In this document: positions 11,715-21,499 of the stretch, piece by piece
How the letters are laid out: each line of letters starts with the position of its first letter
Position numbering within the stretch: position 1 is the stretch's first letter
NCBI RefSeq assembly: GCF_000512585.2
Contig: NC_089243.1
Location: 1,116,001-1,180,000 of the forward strand
Direction: 5' to 3'
DNA: 64,000 bases
Origin: Kwoniella bestiolae CBS 10118
Lineage: Eukaryota; Basidiomycota; Tremellomycetes; Tremellales; Cryptococcaceae
The notes under the pieces: model-generated
Databases searched by the model: none
What the model was told of the DNA's origin: nothing
The model's input: the letters and a program-made list of their open reading frames with translations, nothing else
Program-made: the position numbers and the translations under genes

Positions 11715-12744
11715 GAGTTTTGTCCAAGAGCTCCTTCTTCATACCTATAGGTAAGATCGCAATTCGAGAAACCTAACTACGAACCTCGCTGAGGGATTCA
11801 TCCCTTGACTGAAAAAGAGATCTTGACGTGTGTTCATTTACTATTCGATACTTTTATATGCTTCTCCCTTTACTCTGAATTTTCGTAGGTTATTCAAATC
11901 CAAAAGCTGTCCCGCAGGTAATTGGTATGGTTTCTTCACGTTTTTTGTATTTGATCACTATATGTGGTGACTTATGGACCTGAACTACTTTGACAGAAGC
12001 GTGCGCATCCTCGGGCGGATCGGATTCTATGATCCGAACAAGTGGTACGGATCTGGATAATATCTTCCTGAGGGAGTTTTCGTCCTACCCATTTTGGGGG
12101 TTTCGGATACGTAAAGGATGCCCCCAATGCCCGATGGCTGCCCACATGCCACCCCCATAATAAGCATGCCTTTCATTGTCTTGTGTGTGAGGTACCGATC
12201 GACTACGTGTCCGATCACCTTATCCGGATCTACCATCAAGAAGCATTATTCCAATTTCAGAAAACCTTGAGGCGCCCACGTAAGCATGATAAGTCGTCAT
12301 ATGACTGACTTCGTGGATGCACTTATTGAGGTCAAGATTCTCGCCCTGAGCTGACCGAGAAGGATGCCATCTTTTGTTTTTGTACGATACTCAGAAGACA
12401 GTCATTTTTCGACTGCGCAGCACATGGCAGAACACTGCAGTATTTGGCATCTCACATCATCATCATTATCACATCATCATATGGGCGTTGTGAATTCGTT
12501 ATTTACAGTACAAGATATGGAACAAAACGGAAATGTTCAGTAAATCCACCAAGAAAGCCCGAAAAAGACATTTTAGGCAATAGTTCTTTCTACATTATAG
12601 GTTATGGTCTAGCAACAATTGCACCAACAGTCGACATATACACAAGTAAACAAGCACAGCAACGATGAAGCTCGAATATTTCCATAAAAGTTTAGTTGGG
12701 AACGAAAATGATAGTCCACAGCTTGATGCAAGGTGCTGATTCCA
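11715..12744. other. Convergent spacer of about 1 kb
   Basis: This stretch lies between the transporter stop (+) and the PQ-loop stop (-). It is longer than most spacers here. Its first half contains disconnected coding-looking pieces, listed separately as a possible relic. Its second half has CATCAT-rich repeats at about 12455-12482 and AT-rich sequence. No intact gene is seen. Confidence 0.4.
11757..12163 (+). pseudogene. Possible decayed exons downstream of the sugar transporter
   Basis: Three plus-strand pieces look like exons bounded by splice-like sites. The first reads QFEKPNYEPR, an in-frame TGA at 11790, then GIHPLTEKEILT before GTGTGT at 11828. The second is LFKSKSCPA from about 11889, after TTCGTAG and before GTAATT. 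The third starts after TTGACAG at 11997 and stays open in one frame to TAA near 12163. The internal stop and the lack of any start argue for a relic, perhaps of a tandem copy of a neighbouring gene. I recognise no family. It could also be chance in a spacer. Confidence 0.2.
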
Positions 12745-14014
12745 TCAAACATTTTTGGCGACTTCTACACTGTACCCTTTTCGAAGTACCTCGTGTCCGG
12801 TTTCAAGACCAGAATACTCCAAAATAGGTACTTCGTGATGAGCGTCCATGCCAGTGGGAGTGGAAGGTCCGCTCTCAGGTTCAGATTCGGAATCAGAACC
12901 GTCTGAGTGATACCTGACTTTCTCTTCCACGATAGGATTGGTTGGGTGCGATGCTTCCCTCTCTTTGATAGCAGGAGGAGTGGTGGATTCGGTTATAGAG
13001 GTACTACCTTCGAGTCTCCTTCTTTTTGCCGCTCGAGGATTAAGGATCAAAGCGAGAATGATGATGATCACCATCATACTGGCGGTTAAGACGTAAATCA
13101 CCTGTGTAAAGCAAAGTGAGCCTTACGGGTTGAATCATGCACCGGAATGACCTATGAACGTACGATAGCTGAGATGTCTAATTTTGGTCTGAACATCAGA
13201 CTGATGATGTAGAATAATGCTCCTACAATATCGGTAAAGATGAAACTGTAGGAAAGACCTAAGACTTCTTTCAAACGGTAAATTTCGTAGTATTGAGGTC
13301 TGCGAAATGATCGACGGTATGAGCCTCACAACGTCCTGCCCACACGAGAGGGTCGACTCACATGAGTCCAATAACAGTGAGAACCGAGGATATGTATCCG
13401 TAGACGCTCATAGGGATCTCGGTGCCATGGCTTTGGGCGGCCTAGGAAGACTCAAATCGAGCTTTAGCGTGGGGGGCATGGCGCGCGAATCAGAAAGATA
13501 TAGCTCACCCAAAGCCCAAAGATACTTCCCACCTCGAAAGCAACACAGACGGCGGTCCACACGGAGCCGTAGATGAGAGCTTTCTTGAGTGGGAAGTCCT
13601 TAGAGTAATACAGGCATTGAATCCAAGATGTCGAGAAGACCACGAAGGAAAAGTGGACCTGAATAATACCTGGGATAGACAGTCGTCGGGTGACAGCGTA
13701 CGTCATGAAGAAGAGAGATGATGATGCCCAGATACTGATGGGCGAGACGATTGTCAACATTGATTCTGTATGATACCTCGCAGATCAACCACCAGCAACT
13801 CACATCATCATCTGAGGTGATATACCTTTTGTAGATTTCATTCGATAGGATTTGTAAATTTGTGGGAAGGCCTAAGGAAGACGGATGATTCAGTTCGCTG
13901 CCATGAATGTACGACAAGGTGCACAAGGAAGCCTAGTAGGTAGCTCACCTGTCCCGTCCAAAGTATAGCTCCGACTGCAGCTAGAGCATTCTCAACCGTT
14001 TTGTTTGGTTGCAT
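12745..14014 (-). CDS. PQ-loop repeat membrane protein (paralog A)
   Basis: This seven-helix membrane protein of the PQ-loop/MtN3 superfamily (Ypq, cystinosin and SWEET relatives) belongs to a superfamily that moves amino acids or sugars across vacuolar or plasma membranes. Exon 1 (13949-14014) encodes MQPNKTVENALAAVGAILWT. The next begins AFPQIYKSYRMKSTKGIS, the first PQ motif, and a second PQ motif lies in PQYYEIYRLKEVLGLSY. The helices end in LTASMMVIIIILALILNPR, followed by a basic stop-transfer KRRR and an acidic, Ser-rich cytosolic tail. It aligns throughout with the gene at 41183-42597. The two are paralogs whose tails have diverged. The substrate is unknown. Confidence 0.85.
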
Positions 14015-15631
14015 TCTGTGTTAGTTTTGAGTCGATTTCGTAACGGTTGTTACTGTCAAGAGTGTTCTGGTATTTCATGAAGGAAGAACAACCTTTACAT
14101 TCATAAACGTTCGTGCTTATATACCTTTTCCTTGATCCAGAGCAACCAACAAAATCCAAAGTGGAGACGGGAATCTTCGGTTCCTATCGTGTCGGCTGTC
14201 CCGCAAGATGTCGACTCAAAAGACGAGAAACATCGTGTGATCAAGCAGCGCAACCGTACGTATGCCTCTACCCCTCAGCGAAATTCACCGGATCATTCAT
14301 AAATTGGTATTTCTCACAATTGACATGCTGTTTGAGGGTTCAGCGGGGTCCAAAGATCTCGATCAGGTAACAATCTTATTCATGAATTCCAGCCCATCAG
14401 TTGGGTATGCGTAAGAATATAGAAACCTACGCTTTGCTCGGCAAAAATGTGGTGATTATGCTTATTTAGGATATGACCGAGGGTTCCGTTCCAACTTTTT
14501 ACGATAAAACTTGCAAAACATTTGGCATATTCGTTCGTCTAAACGTTTAAATTCTGTTAATTCCAAATACTCAATTCTACGAGACTGCGCGAGAGACTAG
14601 AAATTTTCCTCAAAGGTATGCCTTGGAAGGCAGGTGTCCTCGTGCTGAGAGCGACATGATCCATCCGTCCCCACTACTTGAAAACTTGTGCGAAGTCTGC
14701 GATGGCAGTGCGTCCTAGCGGCCCTTGCAGCGAGTTAGTACAGCGTCCGGCTGATCCGTACCCCTAGCGTATGGCGCAATGATCACCAATATCCTTTGGA
14801 GAGGGTCCAGTACACCCCAAATATCACCAAAGCACGACCTTGAGTCGATGATCTACCATTGTCTTAGGTTTGTCCTCAAGGGAAAAATAACTAAAAGTCG
14901 TCCCTGTCGATCGTCGGGATACTTGATTTACCCTTTTTCAGATGTGCACGACATATTGCGCGAGGTAGGGGCGGCGCCCAGAAGTCCAGAATCAAGAAGG
15001 AGAATTAACGTAAGTCTGCAGAGTTGTTTGTTTGGCTGCCGGCGGTTCGGTCCGGCGAGGTGGCACGGTTAGGACCCTTTTCAGTTTTATAGGGAAGTTG
15101 AGAAGGTTGACCTGCTGACAGCTTAGAGCGGGAAGATGTGCGCCCAAAGCATGTGTAATCATTTGGTAAATTCGGCAATCAGTTGACAAGAGGTGCACAT
15201 GTGTGCCCAACATCTACAGACTCGATCTGGATCCAAGATGCCAGAATTGAACCTTGTCCACCGATTACGAGGTTTGACAGATGTCCGTAGATGCTTGACA
15301 AGGCCGTGACCGGTGGACAAAGGCAGGTCATAGGTCTTATACAGAGGTGAATACAGCGTAAGGTTAATTCGTTCCAAAGTCGCACGCGCACAATCTGGAG
15401 GTAAGCTAAGAAGAGCAGAAAAAGGTCCACACTGCAAGACAATATCATCTAGGGTACCATCTTCGCCACAACAGTACAGAGTGGCGGCTCTGTAAGATCG
15501 ACTCATTCCGGAAAACGCCTTTTATGTCCGTACTAGTAGTTATGTAAAAACGCAATATGCTGATGTTCTGCTTCACGTGGATTTGCCTGGGTATACAATA
15601 CATCACCCCATTACAAGTCAACAGAATCATC
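14015..15631. other. Gene-poor 1.6-kb spacer
   Basis: This is the upstream region of PQ-loop paralog A and the 3' flank of the amine oxidase. A fragment resembling a fungal FunK1 kinase is listed separately. A 115-codon minus-strand frame (15159-15506) lies just past the amine oxidase stop. It overlaps other open frames and has no recognisable motif, so I do not call it a gene. The rest shows nothing. Confidence 0.4.
14761..14893 (+). pseudogene. Fragment resembling FunK1 fungal-type protein kinase
   Basis: One open frame reads PLAYGAMITNILWRGS and then SPKHDLESMIYHCLRFVLKG. The C-lobe of FunK1 kinases (Pfam pkinase_fungal family) has a GT..FM...L segment followed by a His-Asp-Leu-Glu-Ser helix of the form HDLESxxYxLxW, which is what is seen here. 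The catalytic loop, DFG and N-lobe are not found upstream, so this would be a relic. The match rests on about 40 residues. Confidence 0.35.
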
Positions 15632-18361
15632 TTAAGCGCAGCACCCCGGGTTGTTAAGACCGTTCGCCTTGGCTTTGTTCTCAATCTCGTTGCTGCCCTG
15701 TAGATGTTGTCCGGGATTGTGTAGGCGTGATTGATTAAAGGCTTGTGTGCTGGCAGGTACATCAATTGCTGGTGAAGCTGTGAAAAAGTCGTTAGGCTTT
15801 AGGTGGATCATGTGAGTCTCGCAAGGCATCTGTGCGACAAAGGATCAGCTAAGACACTGGATGGTCAGCGGCAAAATCGACGCACCACCGGGAAATCTTC
15901 TACTCTTGGGTTATGAGTCAACCCGAAAGTATGCCAGACAACCAGATCTGTATTGTCCACGTTGTCACCTCTAGCTACCCAAGAACGTAACCCATTGGCA
16001 TTGCCGTTGGATTGATTTGTATACAGACCACCAGCATATAATTCCCTGTCCTGGTAGGACGTAACGTATATGTGGTGTTCCCCAAATTCAGCCCGCTATG
16101 TGCACGCCATTTATCAGCAATTGCGGTCCAACAGAACGCTTATTTCCACACTTACAGCGTATGCTACAGAGTCAGGATGGGCGAGCATCAGTTGCGAAGG
16201 TGCAGGGACAAGCTTGTAAGCGACACTTTTCCCAGACACTGGGTTGATCTTGTTTGGATTGGTGCTATAAAGCACAGAAAACGTCAGCACATCTGAGGAC
16301 TGCGGAAGATCTTAAAAGCTATACGCACATCTTAAACACTCTGTTCTTCTCTGGGGCCGCATCCGCCCAGCCACTTTTGGTTATCGGTGTTTTCGCAACA
16401 GTGTATCCCACACCCCACTTATTATCTGATGGGGGATTTGCCTTATCAAATGGCATAGGAACCGAATCCTCTTGAACAACTGTATTATTGTGTCCATCAA
16501 CGGCAGGATCGATACGAACTGAGAATAGATGCTGGTGATTGGTAGCGAGGACACTACGCGAAATAATTTGTCAGCACAGGACTTGATTGCGAAAGGCATG
16601 GCGCTTACCCAGGGGACACAACGTTGCCATACGGGGATGTCTCACCCGGAAGAATGGCGACAGTACTCAAAATGCCGGTTGCTCGTACCTCAAGACTGAT
16701 GCCAGCAGCCTGATCAAATCTCCATGCGAAGATGTATTCGTAGTTCGCCACCGTTATCTACAGGCAGCCGCTCAGCATGACATCGTCTGAAGGGTGAAAT
16801 ACCCGGCTCACAATAGTTTGGATGATCAAGATACGTGATCGAGTCACAGAGGGTTTGTTCGTTCTGAAGTTGGTGTGCTTCCATCCTATCCCATCATCTT
16901 GCTCGTGAATGCATACCACACCTCGTTGCAGCGAAGGTGATCCATCTTGGGTGCAGTGATCGAAGTTGAGATACTAAAATTATGGAACACAATGTCAATG
17001 GCTGGCCCCATTGGAGCAAAAAGCTTGTTACTCACAGCGATTTCACCAAGACAATCGCATCCTAATGCTAGCTCGTTGGCTGTGAGACCAGCACCAATGT
17101 CGCCAAGGTCAAACGCTTGTTTACGATGGAAGGGAGCCTAACGCAGTGTCAGCGTTCCGTTCTCTTAAACAGGCGTCACACAACACTCACTCGTGGATCG
17201 CCATAAGGCACAGTCATATCGCTGACACTCAAACGGTAGAAAGTTTTTCGACCATCGTACCTGATATCGCTGAGTACAATACCCTCTCGGTAGTTGAAAC
17301 CGATATGGAAAGCCCATTTCTGCCAACGAATAACACGGCCTTCTAGCGTGAACTGATGACGATAATCAGCCTGATAGTAATAAAGCGATTTTACAATCAC
17401 TCACGCTGGCCCCCTCTGGCTGCAGGACTCTGTATGGCTTGATGTCATCTCTTGAGGAGAGGCCCGCTTCGGCTCTAATTTCCGCATCGTACTCGTTTGG
17501 CACATAAGCCTCCCAAGGGAATCTACCTTCCAAATCCAGCAGCGTTTTGTCTCCTGTACCATAGATTGGGCAGTAATCAAGTCGCTGCAACTCGAACGTG
17601 TCTGCACTCATTACTGGGACAATAGGCAAAGGTGCGGCGTAATGACATGTATCGGGGTTGTCAGAGAAGGAGAGGTAGACCATGAAGGGGATCGATCGGG
17701 GAGTCTCGCCAAGCGTATCCGCACCTGGGTCGCATCAACAAAGTAAGCAGCGGTATCGAAGGGCTTCACTGATGACCCACCGTAGATCCACCCATCTGCG
17801 ACTACTTTAGCGTTGGAAGGGAGCTCAAGTTTAGCTACAGCAGCTTTGAATGTCGGATTATTGAGCAAAGCTTCTTCCGCGGCTATCATTTCTCCCATGT
17901 CTGGAGGCACATGCTGTCCAGCAGGTACTTTTTCGGCCGAGATGACTTGAGCGCGGTCTTGCTCCAATAGAGAGACTTGATACACTGTCGAGGCCGCAGA
18001 GAGAGTCAGTCAGTTCGTCAGGTCACTCCTTCAAGATAAGCGTCCACTTACCCAGCCAGTCGGTGTTTCCTGAGTATCTTTTACCTACTAAGGTTTCGGC
18101 TATTCTTGGTAGCCTGGTAATTGATTTACCTTCTGCATATTCGTCTAGCCAAGGTGCAAGCACAGCTTTGGGTGGCTCCACTAGCTGCGTGGATTTGAAC
18201 CATAGTCGTGCACCCTTGGCATCTCTTCGAATGGCCTCCACTGAAAGAGCAATCTCCGAGGCAGAGAGAGGGTCTAGAGGATGATATGGTAGTTCAGAGG
18301 TGCTCCTGCCCAGCCCAAGTTTGGATACGACAGCTGAAAGTGTAGATTCGATTACGGTCAT
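15632..18361 (-). CDS. Copper amine oxidase (primary-amine oxidase)
   Basis: This enzyme oxidatively deaminates primary amines to aldehyde, ammonia and H2O2, letting fungi use amines as nitrogen source. The start MTVIESTLSAVVSK is followed by the N2 domain (YHPLDPLSASEIALSVEAIR). The catalytic beta-sandwich carries TVANYEYIFAWRF, which fits the T-x-x-N-Y-[D/E]-Y consensus; its first Tyr is the precursor of the topaquinone cofactor. Copper-site and substrate-channel blocks follow (TNHQHLFSVRIDP, VWHTFGLTHNPRVEDFPVMP), and the protein ends in NNPGCCA. About 690 residues from roughly 12 exons. There is no signal peptide, so it is probably cytosolic or peroxisomal, but no clear C-terminal SKL is present. 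It is divergent from an amine/amino-acid permease. Confidence 0.93.
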
Positions 18362-18878
18362 CGTTGATCTGTCGTATTGAGTGGTACGAAAACGGGAAAA
18401 CGATAACTGTCAAAATCTTGCCCGTTTTATATGCTGTGTTTCACAGTCTCCAGAGAAAACCGATTCGTCAAGTATTGAAAATGGTTGGACGCGGGAGCGA
18501 GATTAAAGATAAAGGAGACCTGCAGTGATTGGTTGAAAGAGCGAACATAGGTGTGAGATAGGCTTACGGCATGCCCCGTAATTTGCGGACAATCATGAAA
18601 GATTCAAGATCGCCCTCCCGTTAAATCCGAATCGCCTTCTTATCGTGGGCTTTCTCGTTCAGATACAACTCGCGAAGATGATTGGCAGTCCTAGCGAGAT
18701 ACGAGGCTGTCTCACAGATAAGGCTTCGTCAAGGGATCGCAGCACGTCAATCTCTTTCAACACATGTGAATTCTAAGGTCAACAAACAATATTTAAGCAG
18801 GCGATTCGGGTTGACTCGAAAGAGCTTCACATCCCTGTCCAAAATCTCGTGCTACACCCTTTTGCGCCTACCGCAATC
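18362..18878. promoter_or_regulatory. Shared divergent promoter of amine oxidase and permease with GATA-factor sites
   Basis: This 517-nt region lies between the two start codons. HGATAR sites, as bound by AreA/Gat1/Nil nitrogen regulators, are seen at 18401-18406 (CGATAA), 18507-18512 (AGATAA), 18556-18561 (AGATAG), 18640-18645 (TTATCG, minus-strand CGATAA) and 18716-18721 (AGATAA). By base composition about one or two would be expected by chance. A TATTTAA run near 18791 could serve the permease. Control by nitrogen source is inferred from the sites and the gene products. Confidence 0.5.
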
Positions 18879-21071
18879 ATGGACAGCAACTCGTCTCAAC
18901 ACTCACTCCAGCCGGTGGGTATGTCTCAGCCATCCAGCTCGAAGCCATCGCCCAAGCCTGCGGCCGAGGAAACCGTGATCAATATCGTGGACAGCGATAC
19001 TGTAGCTGTCGCTCCTTTGGAAACACCTGAAGGTCTGGACACCAACGCTTTCAGTCCATTGACTGCTTTCGGTCTTGCGTTTTCTGTCATCAATAGTTGG
19101 GTTGTTCTCGTTGTCGGGCTAGGCTCTGGACTAATATCAGGGGGTCCAAGTGCATGTGAGTTGATGGTGATGTTATTCCAATAAGGTATCTTCTCGAGGG
19201 CACCTGCGCTAAGGTTTGAATCAGTGGTATGGGGGTTTGTCTACGCGTCTATTTGTAATCTCGCAACGGTTTTATCGCATGGCGAGATTTTCGCGGTCTA
19301 TCCGTCCGCTGCCGGTCAATATCATTGGGCTGCTGCTCTATCTCCACCCAAATGGAGAAACTTGATCAGTTGGATCACTGGGATGCTTAATGTCATAGGT
19401 TTGTGGTTGGGTGCAGCGACCGCTGGGTACCTTGCAAGTGAGTTCATACATTGAGAGTTGGTATCTGTTTGTTTGCTGATCCTGTGACAGCCACTCTACT
19501 TCTAGCCTTGATCACTGTGAACAGTCCAGATTCCACGTTCACCGCTGGGCAGCAATATGGGATCTTCGCAGCGATTATGTTTTTCGGTCCTGCCGTCACC
19601 CTCTGTCTAGGCACAAGGTAAATGCTGCCTGTCTCTGTCGTCATACTTTTAAGGCTGAACGTGACATCCTAGAGGCAATCGTCTCCTCGACCAGGGCCTC
19701 ATGGTCGCTTCCGTGATATGTGTCGTGGCTATCGTAATCTCCCTTCCAGCAACGGCAGACTCCAAAGCATCAGCGGTGAGCATTATCTCATGCGGAGTAA
19801 ATAGTGTGCTAGACTAACAATTGACTCGCAGTCCTTCGTGTTTGGAGGCATCGAAAACTTGACCGGCTGGAACTCGATGGTGATTGCCTGGCTTTTAGGA
19901 TTATTGCAATCAGCTTTCGCCTATCTCGGATTCGATGTGATTTATCACATTTCAGAAGAGATGCCTAACCCTAAGAAGGATGGTCCTAAAGCTGTCCTAT
20001 GGACGATCATCATCAGCGCTTTGTCCGGAATGGCAGTGTTACTAGCAATGCTGTTCTGCATCACAGATGTAGACCACGTCATGTCAACACCATATATGTG
20101 GGTGATGTCTCTGTGAGGGCCGCAGCACTCGAGGCTGACTAGGAATGATCAGTCTTCCCTTCGCCCAAATATGTATGGACACCACAAAGTCCAGAGCGGC
20201 TGCTACAATCTTTCTCCTAATTCCATCAATCCTCTTCATGAATTCCGTAAGAGGTATAACCTTGACCGGATCCCGTGTTCTTATGGCTCTGGGTCGAGAC
20301 AAGGTATTACCATATCCCGATATCTGGACCATCACATTCCGGGGTGAACCTGTCTATGGTCTTGCATTGTGTGTGTTCGTACCATTGGTCTGTGGACTAA
20401 TCCAGCTCGGATCTACCGCCACCTTCAACTCCCTAACCGGAGCAGCGACAATCGTGTTCGAGATATCATACGGTGAGATTGCAATTGAATCCCTTGTACC
20501 ATTGACTGATTTACCGGCTGATACCTTGCCAAAATAGCTATACCAGCAGCTTTGATGTTGATGGGTGGTCGTCGCAAGCTCAATCTCGCTGCGACAAACA
20601 GATCTTCCAATCTTGGAAGATGGGGTATCCCTTGTAATCTAGTCGCCGTCTTCTTCGTGCTGCAGTCATGTGTAATCTATTGCTTCCCAGCAACCATGGT
20701 GAGTTAAGGGTGCACAAGCTCTGAAATGATCCCACTAATTCAGTTTTTGATATGTTTTAGCCTGTCACTGCCTCTAGTATGAGTTACGGTGAGTGAAATA
20801 TGATTTGTACTCTTCTCTCGACCTCGAAGCGCAGCTAACATGGCGCAGTGGTGGTGTTCGTCGGCGGATTCGCTATGATTTTAGCTATTCTATGGTCAAC
20901 CTGGGCAAACAAAAGATATCACGCGCCTTCTGTAAGTGTTGACCATCGTCATCAGGTTGAGCCACACTCATTGTGTTTTTTTCTTTTCCACAGGAATCAA
21001 TGATTCTATCTTTGTGCGACAATAAGAGCAGCCATGCAGGGGTGATTGAGAATGACGAGACCGAGATTTGA
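18879..21071 (+). CDS. APC-family amino acid/GABA/choline-type permease
   Basis: This is a twelve-helix plasma-membrane permease of about 560 residues in the amino acid-polyamine-organocation superfamily, closest in style to yeast Uga4 and Hnm1 (GABA, polyamine, choline). The Ser-rich N-tail leads to AFSPLTAFGLAFSVINSW, then GGPSA at TM2, SHGEIFAVYPSAAGQYHW, and HISEEMPNPKKDGPKA, the hallmark loop between TM6 and TM7. SVRGITLTGSRVLMALGRDK follows. The C-tail ends in NDETEI. The ATG is the first in frame after a short leader. Nine or so small introns keep the frame. Its head-to-head position with an amine oxidase suggests uptake of the amine that the oxidase degrades; this is inference. Confidence 0.87.
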
Positions 21072-21499
21072 TTCTTCCCGGAGAGTTGATAAATCGTATC
21101 GAATGCATAGCAGCACGTGATAACGTCAGAATAGTTTGTCTTGGTGACTGGATCACCTCTGATGACGATTGTGAAAGTATTCATAAGATAGGACCCCTGA
21201 ATCAGCGGTATGCATAGTGATTTTTCATGATGTGCAGTAGCCACGCAACGGATCAGCAACTAGCATGGTTTACTCGTACGGAAACCTCCATCTAGACTAA
21301 TTATGTAGGTTTCGCTACTTTCCCACGGTGCGCTCCTCAGACTGCTTAGTGAACGTGATTGGCCGAACAAGCGAGATGACATTTCTCCGATTTGCGAGAT
21401 AAAACATCCACTCGTAATCGATTCCTTGGGTTGATGCACTTATTAGGATCAGTCGCAACATGAACTTTGCCTACACATACGCTCTCTCATCCTAATCGT
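21072..21499. promoter_or_regulatory. Spacer upstream of the Zn2Cys6 regulator
   Basis: This spacer lies between the permease stop and the regulator ATG on the same strand. HGATAR-type matches lie at 21088-21093 (TGATAA), 21186-21191 (AGATAG) and 21397-21402 (AGATAA). An in-phase-looking ATG at 21460 reads into a stop after 11 codons and would be a short upstream ORF. No other gene is seen. Confidence 0.35.

Noticed and set aside
15159..15506. 115-codon minus-strand frame after the amine oxidase stop
   Set aside because: It overlaps other open frames of similar length, shows no motif and most likely falls in the 3'UTR or spacer.
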